The notes beneath the pieces were generated by a model. It saw only the letters and a list, made by a program, of their open reading frames with translations, did not search any database and was not told where the DNA came from. A program made the translations under genes and the position numbers. From Turnera subulata (Eukaryota; Streptophyta; Magnoliopsida; Malpighiales; Passifloraceae), in NCBI GenBank assembly GCA_028386065.3, contig JAKUCV010000426.1, positions 86,581 through 150,580 on the forward strand: a DNA stretch of 64,000 nucleotides, read 5' to 3'. This document shows, piece after piece, positions 37,088 through 49,500 of this stretch; within the stretch, counting starts at the first letter, position 1; every line of letters begins with the position of its first letter.

Positions 37088-40000
37088 TGAAAAGCCTTAA
37101 ATGATGAATGTTTAGAGAATTGAAGCATATATATTATATATATATACACATAGGCACTTTTGAAGTCTATATATAGTAGTGTTTTTTGCCTATCAACTTG
37201 CCGCAGCCTTTATAGCTGCGGCTATATATATGTATTGTGATTTGCTGCCACATCAGTTTCTAAGTGTTAAAACAGACCAGACAATGAGGAGAATTTCTTG
37301 CGAGGAATTTAGATTGGTTTGAATCACACCAGTGCGTGGAGTACATGGCCTGTAGTGTACACCAACCTTGTCACATGTAATATGTATGTGTGACATTGTA
37401 TGTTGATGTAAAATTACTGATATTTTGTTAAATAAAGTATTTGCTCTAATTTCAAAATCTTTTTTTCTGGTAAAAAAGGAAGTTAGAGGCTTATTCTTCA
37501 CTACTCAGCTTCATTGTGTTTACTCATTGTCCCTCAAGAGTTTTATCTGGAATCACAGGTAGAGTAACAGAGAGCATATAATCATAAACAAATATTTTTT
37601 TTTTCTGAAATACTGTCCTAGTCCATTTTATCAAAATATATTAGGAAAATCTTTACTTCATGCCATCCTCTATCAACCGCTGGTCCTGTTTCTAAAATCA
37701 TGCAGTGGAGTAATCAAAAAGTCAAATTTAGTAATTTTTATACGAATCTAGTTATTTTTTTACTCTTTTCCGTGGAAATAATTTTCATTGAAACGATGAT
37801 GTAGAGCAAGGATGAATTTGCCAAGCCACTACCTTGAAGATTGCATGTTAAAGAGTATCCCTCTCCACTCATTCTCATTCTAACTTTTTGTGCTAGCTAT
37901 CATATACTGAATAGCATAAAACCTGTAGTGCAATATCTTCTTCCAGCTTTACACCAATTTGGTGCCTTTTGCCCAAGCTAGAAAAGATTCTGTATGGCAG
38001 AAATGACAATATTTTGTTCAGACTTCAGTGTTTGCTAGTTTCAAATTACAAAGCACATCTAGAAATTCAGAAAACCACATTTTTTTCTTTCCAGTGACAA
38101 TCATACACGATGGACATGACTTCTGCCTAATCATGTAAAAGTGTTTGTAGCATTCATTAGTGTTTTATTCTAGCTAGAGCATAATAATTCTTCAACAAAA
38201 GGAATTTAATCGGGGATTTAATTCATTTTCATGGTAGGGCATATATATAACATCTTGTTTTTATGTCCGTCTCTTTAAGGGCACCTTTTACATAAATGTA
38301 AGCCGTGGCCACCTGCGCTATAGTGCCATTACCTCTCCTGTTATCATTCTTTTCCACAGGCAATTGCTTACCAGGTAGGTACCATTATTGTACGGGAACA
38401 CTGCTCATGATTCATACAGCTTGGGCCCCGAGTAACAGCAAGCAACTGTGTGTGTGCGCGTAGGATCATGACCCAATTAGTAAGGGTGGGATCATGACTT
38501 AATTGCATTTCTTCTAACTGCAAACTTTTTTTTGTGGAACTTCTAACTGCAAACTTGAATTGCTTTTGCATGTGCATAGCATTTTGTCCTGCTCCATAGA
38601 TGATAGAAACTTGTAAAGGGAGAAGACAATTTTTTTTTGTTTCTTGGCTTGTAATATATGAAGAAAGCCTGCACTACATATTAAGTCCTCCAGGATGTAT
38701 TACTAGCATTGAGTCTTGGTGACCAGTATTTGTGCGGTATTGCTGGAAAATAGGAAAAGTTCATTTATGAATGGGTTTTGATCATGAATAGGGAGATGCT
38801 TAAATGTTAACTAATATATATACTTTAAACGGTAAACCAACAAACAGGGGTGCCCTCTTAGTAAGGTATATTATATATCTTTGGCATCACTGTCCAAATT
38901 TCTGAAAAAAGGAACCCAAATAGAGAGGAAACAAAAAACAAAGCGAGAATAAAATTTTGTTTTCAAAACTGCATAGTTTGGAATTATTGTGACAACTTGC
39001 ATCAATCATTTGCTGCAACTAGCTAGACAAAATCAAAGTGAATCTTAAAAACCAACTGCTTGAATTCGTGTACAAGCAACAACTGGTTATATTGGATCAA
39101 TTAGAATATAATTTTTTTTTGTGAAATCATAAGACAGCATACAACATGAAATCTTAGTTATAAGGTTTAATATGAATTGAAAATTCGAACTGGGTCAAAA
39201 ATATTTTGGAAAAGATAGACACCCACCACGAGAAACAAGTGTATTATTTGATTATGAGTTCCTGAGGCGAGGAGGCTGATCATCTCCCTCCCTGGAAGCC
39301 ATTTCATGAGATTACTACACTTAGGGGATATGAGCTAACAACTAGATATGGTAGATAACTAGATATCACTGTACGTTTAGTCCTTTTCAATAGGGTTATT
39401 TGGATAATCTGAAAGAAAGGAAAAGGGGTAGAGATATAGCAGAAGGGAATAAGAGTGTGTTTTTGTGGTTGTGCATGATCATTGTCCATGTGCATGTGCT
39501 GCTGCTGCTGTGGTGTATGCGAAGTTGATTGGCATCATCTCCCTGTAAGTGAAGGAAAAGATAAGGGTCCCTCCATTTCCATCTATATTATAGGAGCAGG
39601 CGGGTCCCGTACCTAGGGCTCATCATGGCCATCAGTTTTGTCTGATGTGCATGCAATGTAGGTTTCATTGACAGGGATGGGTTGTTGTGGTTGCCAGTAC
39701 CGTGGTTTGGTCGATGTCCATCATCTGCTAGTCTGCTTCATTTAATCGCTAAAGTTTCTCCAAGATAGATATATCCTTTTTCCTGTTTTTTGGAGTCCAC
39801 AGGTGTGCCAGACGTATATTTTCCTGACTCGTGGAGCAAAATGCTTATGTTGCGCCTCTCACATGGACAACCCCGAATCACTTCAACCACAAGGACCATT
39901 ATGATATTCTTTACATCTTTAGACTTTAGAGTGCCTTAATTTCTATTGCATACTGTATACTTACCTGCTAAACACACTCTAGTGGTATAATTGATGAGGT

Positions 40001-40440
40001 GAACCAAATGGCAAGTTGATGGCCAGTATGGTACAGAATGGCCAATCACAACAATATCATTGCAAACTGCTTGAAGCAGTGTCCCTTGTGATTCTTGAAG
40101 GGGACGCGAAGCAATTTATAATACATTGACAACATTCACAGATGTCTCTCCTTTAGCACAAATCCACCATTACTGATGATGTCCTTCACTAAATGCTTAT
40201 ATTTCATTGTGCGTCCTATTAGGTTATTACTTTCTTATCAGGAACTGTAATCTGACGCCTTGGGCAGAAATCTTTTAGTTCCTAGTGATAAAAATATGAA
40301 ACCTACAGCTTTTAGTTATAGAGGATAAAAAGCGAACATAATAAATTCATAATTCATATCTCAAATCTGTAACAGAAAAACCATGAGAAACTATTGATTG
40401 GCTACAGGGTTTCTCTAAAAAGCAACCATAAACATAAAGG
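37088..40440. other. 3.35-kb AT-rich intergenic region
   Basis: No gene seen on either strand. It starts with a TA-rich promoter stretch for the minus-strand gene. It contains a short direct repeat (acttctaactgcaaactt at about 38507 and 38539) and many A/T runs. No microRNA precursor or tRNA that I recognise. Confidence 0.5.
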
Positions 40441-40699
40441 AGCCACTCTCACTCAAACCAAAGCATAAGGAATAAAAAAAGAAGACACAAGTTCAGGTAG
40501 TGTTTCTGGGGGCGATCTCCAGCCCTCTACTGAAAATGTTGACTGCCAAAGAAGTGAAACCCCCAACAGCAACCGGAGCTGTCCCAGACATTCATGACCT
40601 TTTGGTTCAATACTGTTTGTTCCTCTGGTCAATGACACAAAGACAGGGCAAATCAAACTCTGAAGAGGGCAGAAAACAGCTGTAGCCTTCAAGTCCGCC

Positions 40700-41760
40700 A
40701 TCAATTGTTTTTCAACTCATCCAAGCAGGCAATTGTGGCAATGGCAGTCGCGGTATAGAAGTGATTCCAAGATCCAAAAACTCCGTGACGTGGTAGGCAT
40801 TCCGTTGGTTCTGAATTCACATTAAGGGGCAAGGTACAAAGTCAATCATTAGAAAAAAAATAAAACAGAAAGCAATTCAGTGGACATGAAATAAGCACCA
40901 CCCTCTCCATTCTTCTGGCCGCAGAAATGAGCACAATATATTATTAGGAAGATTAAAGCACGTACAAATTTAACTAGAATGGTGTAGAGACCAAATATAC
41001 CAGCAAGCAGTGATAGCAAGACCGCTAAAGGCACCTATGTGGCCTTCAAAAAGAAATCCAGATACAGCATATAGGCATACAATCGAGAAAAAATTCCAAC
41101 AGCTGAGTGTGATTCAACAAGGCAGCAACAATATCAACCAGGGAGTACCATTTTCCAGATAGTATAGCTTTGCAGATCCAAAATTTGGAACACACTTGTC
41201 TGATTGTGTTGATTTCAATATACATGCGGAGACGCAGACTCAACACATAGTTCATGTTTTATGTGCCTCACAAAACAGTTTTGTAATCAAGACGTACTTC
41301 TTACTCCTTTTTGAGGTTCTTCATAATCTCATAGACATAGAAAATATTTGCTATGGCTGCTATACTTAAAGAGATACAATATCCATAACTAGGACCACAA
41401 GTATACTTACAGTTCAAAAGATTGATAACTTACCTTCAAGAGCTTGGTGTTCGCAAGCCAATGTCTTGTGCACCATTACATATGTGAAACTATGGAGCTC
41501 AACAAGGACAAAAGAGATCATGATAACCAGAGAACACATCGCAGCCAACTGAAAATCAGGATATTATGTTATGACAATGCTGATGGAGATACTGGCATAT
41601 AGTACAATGACTAATTAAAACACGCTCTATTTCTTTCAGAAAAATAGTTCCAAACAAGTACTTACTATATAAGAACATTGATCCAGGATCTGAATTAAAC
41701 CATGATAACCACCCAATAGCTGGAAAGTATTTTTCCTACAAAAAATACAAACTTCAACGT
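40700..41760 (-). other. Exon-like segments downstream of the propeller-like gene (spliced 3' UTR or separate gene)
   Basis: Four blocks bounded by good AG/GT signals on the minus strand lie here: about 41727-41643, 41549-41434, 41034-41000 and 40809-40701. The first two read openly in one frame across the junction, with a hydrophobic MCSLVIMISFVLVELHSF segment. The fourth has two open frames, one ending in LDELKNN. I could not join all four into one frame. They follow the stop codon of the next gene upstream (41854), so they may be 3' UTR exons, an alternative 3' end, or a decayed gene. No family recognised. Confidence 0.3.
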
Positions 41761-41853
41761 TAAAAAACATTATTCAATCACCAGATTTTTTTTGCAGGAG
41801 TAGAAATATTATGGAGATCTCACCACTAGAAGATAGATAACTGCGAAGCAAGA

Positions 41854-44800
41854 TCAGGAAATTGCATATGCATATACATTTCCTGCTCCATAAAATGATG
41901 TTTGAACAAGTCAGTCCTTGGAAACAGAGGGAGGTTTAAACACATAAAAAGGAATTATTAAACTCCATAAGTTGAAAGGGAATCAATTCAAACAATTGCC
42001 AAAAGACTTCAGTTTTTTCTTTCTCTTAAAGAGAACTTATTGTTCTGGATCTAAACCTTGAACAAATCAATAATGAAAGTGGCTGATGAAATAGTACCAA
42101 AAAAATACATATATAAAAGTGCCTTCTCCGCAAAAGCTTGCACAAAGAAATGATGTAAAATACTTGGTTGCTTCATTGAATCTTGGGCAAACCAAAGGTG
42201 CAATGATGCTTACAGAAACATTGGAAAAAGGTTTGAAGTCGTACGTTGAGAATTTACTTAGAAGCCTTGGTTTTTCTCATAACAAGACCAACCAGTAGTT
42301 GGTTCTATCTAAAACTAACAAAAGAAGCACGTAAAAAAGTAGTAAGGACAACAGCAATGTTTTTTTGTTTCCTTCATGGCAATGAAGGAGGGGTAAGGAT
42401 TTTCAAAGGCATTACTCTTTGAATAACTCAGCACCTTTTCCCCCACTATGTATAGTGCCAGGCCACTTCGAGAGAGCAACATAGAATGATGAAACACAAA
42501 AGGTTACCTTGTCCAAGAATCAATATACCATTTGTAGCCCAAGGTGTAACTTCTTGTATCTTTTCACCAGAAAAAATTGCTTGGATAACTGACAGAACAA
42601 ACAGGAATATCTAAAGATTAGCCCTTAAAGACAAAAAGAAAAGCAGAAAACGTAGGAACTATATTACAACCCGAAGAACCACGTATTAGTAACCAAGACA
42701 TGTGATTAACTATAATACGGGATGCATGAATTGCAACTTGGCATAGATTTCCGGTAGTAATCCTGAGGAAACATTAGAAGCCAAACGTGGCTGCACAATG
42801 TTTCATTCAGATATCAACAGGGAAAAGCCATATGAAGTTAAACTCAAAATTTCCACCAGTGTTTTGGGAAAAATAAAACCTGAGATTTGAGTAGGATTTT
42901 CCTGACTATCCTCTCCATCAGTTTTATTAACAGTGGCGTCAACCTCCGATACAGTCATGACATGCAAAGAATAGAGTCCATCTGACACCCAAACCGTTTG
43001 AATTCCTGCAGATGATGGCAAGTTTTATTAAATCTGAGAAAAGGATGGCTAATATAAGAGAACTGTTCTACTACATCTAAAGAAGTATCCATGAATCATA
43101 ACAAGAACAGAGCCCAGCCATTGCTTAAATAGGTAAAAAGTCAATCCACAATCATACTTTCATATGACCCCACAAACACTTCAATAAAGGGCAATCGTAA
43201 AACCTTAAGCCAGAATTCACATACTGGAGGAAACATCAGGAATGATAGCCAGCTTCTGCACTTTCATACAGTGAGGCAGCCGCCTAATTTGAGGCATGAT
43301 ATTTGATCCACCAACCGCATCAGACAGGGTCATAATATGCATGTCTCCCATAGAATCCAAAATCAAAAACTTTTTGGGAGACAATGCTTGGACAGAAACT
43401 GCTTTGACAATAGAAGATTTCCCACCCTCAAGATCCTTGCTACTAAGTGCCACAAAAGATGCGCATCCTTCACCAGAGTGTTGTCTGTTTTTCATAGACC
43501 TCGGCTTTACTGCAAGTTAATATCAAAATTCAGCTCCAAGAACCAACAATGATTCAAAATGGTTACACAATCTCAAGGCTAGGAAAGGTGAGGGAAGAAC
43601 CACTTTTCTGTTAAAATAGACAAGTCAGATTGCAAGGAAATCAACAAATTGTCTAGGAAACCAGCATTGACCAGATTATCAAATACAAGGAGCCCCTAGT
43701 TGGAGCTATATCTCTATAAAACAATAATTTACCATCAAGAGGCATCCTTATGAATTTAACCAAAGGACAGCCCCTAGCTGAATATGAGTTGCAGCCATTT
43801 ACCTGCTCAAAAGAAACTCCTAGAAGCAATCTGTCAGAGAAAATGCAAGTCTAAGGATAATGAAGTTACAGAAAAACCATATCATGGAACAAATGTGCCA
43901 TAACACAAGAAGATGTTGATCCATGAAAGTGCTCATCAAGGTGGATAGCTACTGACAGTAAACAGTGAAACTGAAGATTAGATTTCCACCCTTATAGTGG
44001 CCTCTATATCACTATTATCAACTACAGGAAGGATAAAACTGACAATTTCACATGCACAGACTTCCATTAACTAGAGAAAGCAATCAATTCAGACAATGAA
44101 ATGCCACTAGAAACTGGATGACTTCTAATCTGGAACCCTTTTTTGGGTATCCTCAATCAAAAAAGATGAACACAAACTACTACCCCAAAGTCCACTGAAA
44201 ATATGAGGAAGAAAAAAGGTTTTTCTTCACCTACTTAGAAAAAAACTGATCGATCAAGCACTTAGATAAGCTCTGTTGGCTGAATTTTTATCCGCCAAAA
44301 CAAAAGGCATTTTACATCAGGGAATTTTGCATGAGACAGAATGAAAATAAGAGCATCATTCTCTGTATTCTCCAATTTTCTGTTTTCTCTTGTGCTTCAA
44401 AGGGAATGTCTTTGTTTTTTTTCTGATATTCGCAGGAAATTTCATTTTTTATTGAAGATTCATATTCTCATTGCAGACAGGTTATTCAAAAACTTTTAAA
44501 TAGTTCTTAGCACGAAGAGTTTCCAGCTCCAATATGTGCTAAATTTACCACACGCAAACCAAGCTCAAAAATTTTAGTTGGAGTGCTCAGCCAAAACCAA
44601 TAAAGCAGCAACAAATCCCTTGATGCCGAATGACACTAAATCTTTCTATTGAAGCACATTCAAAGCTGAAATTGGAATTCCCACTTCAAGAGGTACTGGG
44701 CAAAATTTAATGTAAGAGTAAAACACATATTCTTCCAGGGAGTGGGGGGGAATGGAAAACTGTTGAGCACATGTTCCATATGTGAGATAAAATTGAAATA

Positions 44801-45916
44801 CCAAATTCCAATGTAATACCAGACTAATGGAAAGCATCATTTACTGGTTGACGGCACAAGAACAAAAGTTCAGGGGGACATTTTTACTGCGATCCCAAGC
44901 GCTACACATCAGTGGTTTGGTGAACCATAACACAAATCATAAAAATTGCAGAAAAGTCTTACATATCACAGCAGTCTCAACGAAATGAAGCGAAACAACC
45001 ACATAAGAATTACACTACTCCCCGTTTCAGCCTCAACATCAAAATAGTGCGAGCATAATGAACACATTCGAACTAAAAACTAAATAACAAAACAGCATTA
45101 CTTACCCGAAGCACGATGCTTATCAACCTTGCCCTCCAATACACCGTTGCAAGTGGGCCCGATCACCCCATTCGGCAATTTCAATCCTTTACCCTCCACT
45201 TTATTAGCATTCATGTCCAAATTCCCAACCGAATTCGAACTCTTAACCTTCTTCACTCTCCCTTTTGCTAGCTGCCTGAGATTGAAGATTCTAACCCCAT
45301 TATCTTCTCCCAAAATCAAGACACCGAAGAACAAAGTCATTGACCAAACTGGCACATTGCACTCAATAACAGCACACCTCATCAATTTCACCACATCTCC
45401 ATCCTCGTCGTCACCAATGAGCTTCAATGCAAAGACCCAAACTTTCCTGCTAGAAACCGAATGCATTGCAAAATAATTGATAGACCCAACAACCTTTATC
45501 GAGGCCCCATGGTTCATATCCAACAAAGCACCCAACTTGGGCACAGCAGAAATCCCCTTCTGGTTGCACAAGATTTGAGCTTTGCCGAAAAGATTGTTCC
45601 TTTTGAGAATGTAGAACCTGAAGAGGATCTGGGTCCCACCCCTGTGGGGGCCAGCAACAAGGAAGACGACCCTGGGGTTAGGGTTTTGGTGCTGGAGGAG
45701 GACGAAGGAGGAGGAAGAGGAAGGGGGTGGGATTAGGGTTTGGGGTTTGTTAAGGAGAGAGGAGAGGGAGGGAAAGGGGAGGGAAGGGAAGAGGGAGAGG
45801 GAGGAATCAGAGTGCATTAGGGCCAAAGACAAGGAGTTTGGTTCAAAGAGGGTTGAGGTTGTTGTCTGAGGAAGAGAAAGAGGGAGAGGGAGTTTGGTGG
45901 CTTGGACAAGTACCAT
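41854..45916 (-). CDS. Uncharacterised plant protein, beta-propeller-like, 5 exons
   Basis: Minus-strand exons 45916-45106, 43509-43225, 43005-42880, 42588-42508 and 41882-41854 give 443 residues. I do not recognise a named family. The N-terminus (1-80) is Leu/Ser/Pro-rich. Repeated short beta-type segments with a hydrophobic stretch followed by D/G turns (VWSMTLFFGVLILGEDNGVR, KKFLILDSMGDMHIMTL, QTVWVSDGLYSLHVM, WATNGILILGQG) look like WD40/propeller blades without strict WD ends. A Lys-rich linker (about 220-270) separates two halves, suggesting a nuclear or scaffold protein. The start is ATG 45916, the first in frame; the open frame upstream of it has no ATG. The last coding exon has only 29 nt; exon-like segments follow downstream. 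Confidence 0.75.
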
Positions 45917-46447
45917 GAGGAGAGAAGAACACAACTGTTAAAGTTTGTTGTTAGGACATGGGAGAAAATCCGGTGACGGTACCAGTGTTTTTGTTGTTGT
46001 TGGTGGTGGTTGGATTGCTGACTTTTCTGGTCTTAATTGGTTTTGGAGGTTAGTTTTTTTTTTTTTTTCTTATGCCCCTTAAAAAAGAATCAGACGATTG
46101 ACGAAAGATCCAAGGGATTAGATTGAAAATAAATTAACATATTAGTTGCAGTTGTTTCATAAATTTTGATCAGTACAATGACTATTTGACTACCAGTTGG
46201 ATTTGGAGTCCGCCTCTGATCGATCCCATTATCACCCGAAAAAAAATACAGTTAGTAAATGCAGATCCAAAATAAAAAGAATTTGGGTAAAAATTGAAAC
46301 TATACAGTTAAGGACAAAATTAAAGGTTCCAGATTAGCTCATGTAATAAAAGAAGAGGGGGTGCTGTTCAAAAAAAAAAAAGAAATAAAAGAAGAGGGAG
46401 AGATTGTAACTGTGTTGGTTCATTATATTTTCACAAAAAAAGGTAAC
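45917..46447. other. Promoter region of the propeller-like gene and LINE flank
   Basis: A CT-rich minus-strand leader flanks the ATG. A ~32-bp sequence (ctgtgttggtt.attatattttcacaa) occurs at 46411-46440 and recurs in part at 46447 and 52910, so it was a tandem duplication before the LINE landed in it. No gene seen. Confidence 0.5.
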
Positions 46448-46597
46448 TGTGTTGGTTTATTATTATTTTTTTTTTTGTCGAAGGCTAAATATTATTATTT
46501 AATGCTCCAAATCCTTACAAATCAAACTAGAAAGTGCAAATGGTTGCACAATGAGCCAGTTCTCAGGGATACAAGATTTCAAAACATTCTTTGCTAG

Positions 46598-49500
46598 TCA
46601 ATCTGAGACTTGATTTGCACTTCTAGATATCTTAGTAAAAGTAATTAACTGGAAACAATTTGATAGAGTGGATATCTCTTGGACTAGCGTGCTTATCTCC
46701 CAAGGACATGAATTGCTATCCATAATGGCTTGCCATGCAATTTTTGAATCAGTCTCTATTGATATTTTGGAATATCCTCTAGATGATGCTAGAGCGTCTG
46801 CTTCTCTGATAGCCAAAGTTTCCGCTATCAGTGGTGAGTTGGCGTATCTCTTCTCCACGACTCCATCTATCAACTTTCCTTCACTGTTCCTACAGCAAAT
46901 TCCTATACCTGCCTTCTTATTATCCTTCTCAAAAGCAGCATCACAATTTAGCTTGATAATATTGTTCGTTGGACGTCTCCACATCTCACTTGTCCTATTC
47001 CTTCCATGCTGCAGGGTTTGGGAAGTCTGCATATGATTCAGTTCTTGATAAGCAACATCAGCTCCTCTAATTGTTGATAAAGGATTAATCTCTTCATTCT
47101 CAAAAATCTTGTTGTTCCTTGCTTTCCACACTGACCACATTAATAAGGCAGCTCGAGTCCTAATCTCCCCCTTCAATTTATTTTCTAACCCCATACCCAA
47201 TTCACGCCACCATTCTTTAATGCCTTGGTCTCTATCACTTGCTCCTCTCATGCCCAACTGTGATCCATACCACGTAGCTCTAGCATGTGAACAATGAAAG
47301 AGCATGTGTTCGGCAGACTCCTCCTCCATTTCACATATTGGACATATTTCATGTGTGTTAATGTTCCTTTTAACCAGGTTCTTTTTCACCGGTATTGCAC
47401 CAGAAAGAATTCTCCAAACAAAAGCTTTGATCTTTGGCTGAACATTTAAATTCCAAACTTCTTTCCACTGCACTTTTGGTTCGGCATCATCCCTTACTTC
47501 CGTTTGTATTGAGCTGTCAGCTTCCTTGAGTTTGTTCGTAACTGCATATCCTGACTTGACTGTGTAGTCCCTTGTATTTGTGTAGTGCCAGATCAGCTTA
47601 TCCCCCACTTTCTTGGATGTAGGCATTCCTTTTATTAATCTTTTTTCTTCTTCATTAAAGATAGCTTCCAACACCTGATGATTCCATTCTGCCTTGTTTC
47701 TACACATCAAATCACTAACCATGAACATATGTGGTCCATATTGCTGTTGAGATTCTACCTGAAAATTTCCATCTCTTGGCAGCCACTTATCCTCCCATAT
47801 TCTGATTTGCTTCCCATCTCCCACATTCCATCTTAATCCAGTTTCCAGTAGCTCTCTACCACGTAAGATACTGCTCCAACACCAGGAGGGGGTACTCCCT
47901 TTAGACGCCTTGAGAAAATCAGTTCTGGGAAAGTATTTACCTTTCAGTAATTTGGCCCACATTGCATGAGGATTGTTTAATAAACGCCAAGCTTGTTTAG
48001 CAAGTAGGGCAGTGTTAAAGTGTTCAAGATTCCTAAACCCCAGGCCACCTTCTTTCTTAGCCTTTGTAAGCTTCTCCCAACTCAACCAGTGCATTTTGGA
48101 CTTTGTTTCAGCTCCACCCCAATAAAATCTTGCCATCAAACTATGTAACCGCTGACAAAAATTATTGGGGAATTTGAAGAGGAGCATAACATATGTCGGG
48201 ATTGCTGAGACCACCGATTTAACCAAAACTTCCCTACCGGCATGTGACAACAAATTTCCTTTCCAAGAGCCTAGCTTGTTCCTCACTTTCTCCAAAACAA
48301 ACTGCAAAGTTTTATTCTTGGAGCGACCCCACCATGTTGGAATACCCAAATATGACTCGTTATCACTTGCCATATCCATTCCAGTATGTCGACAAATCTC
48401 TTCTCTCTGCTCATCAGAAGTATTACTGCTAAAGTAAATTTTGGACTTGTTGTAGTTGATTTGCTGACCGGATTCACTGCTATATGTTGCCACTATGCGC
48501 AGTAAATTTGTTGCATCTTCAACACTTGCTTCCCCGAATAACATTGTATCATCAGCATAGAAAATATGTGTGATGTATGGGCAATATCTATTCATTCGAA
48601 ATCCCTGTATAGTACCATCCTGAAAGCCTTTATCAAGTCTTCTTGAGAGTCCTTCAGATGCCAAGATGAAGAGGTAGGGTGAAAGCGGGTCACCTTGCCT
48701 CAAACCTCTTGTAGGCTTAAACATTCCAGTTGGGGCTCCGTTGAGTAACACAGCAAAACTCACCGAAGTTACACAACTCATTACAAGTTGTATCCATTTA
48801 TCGTCAAAACCAAAGCATTTTAGGACCTCCTTCAAGTAACTCCACTCCAACTTATCATATGCTTTGCTAACATCCAGCTTAAGCATTATATTCTGATATT
48901 TCCCCTTCCCTCGATTCCTCATGGAGTGTAAAGCCTCATGAGTTATAAGAATATTATCGTGAATACTTCTTTTGGGTACAAAGGCAGCCTGTGATTCAGA
49001 GATAAGTGAGGGGAGCCACTTCTTGAGTCTATTCGTAAGGCACTTGGAGAAAATTTTATATATGTAGTTGCAGCAACTTATGGGTCTATACTGGCTTAAA
49101 TTCTCTGGCACCTTTACTTTGGGTATGAGTGAGATATAGGTCATGTTGAATTCAGACAGTACATGCCCAGAGTTAAAGAAACCTCGAACTGCCTCAACCA
49201 CATCCTCTTTGATCCATTCCCAGTACCGTTGAAAAATACTCCTTGAAATCCATCAGGTCCTGGGGCTTTACCAGCTCCCATAGAAAACACTGCATCATGC
49301 ACTTCCTCTTCAGTAATTTCTCTCAACAAATCTGTGTTCATCTCTTCAGTAACTAGCTTTGGAATAATATCCCTCAACTCACTGGATGGAGTCAAGTTAT
49401 TTGATTGATATACCTGTTGGAAATGATTCAAAACCTCATCATGAATCTCTTGTGGTTCCTTTAGCCAGTCTCCATTTGCATTTTGAATGGCTGTGAGTCT

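Noticed and set aside
45129..45736. Plus-strand frames
   Set aside because: Antisense shadows of the first exon of the propeller-like gene, whose exons close in phase.
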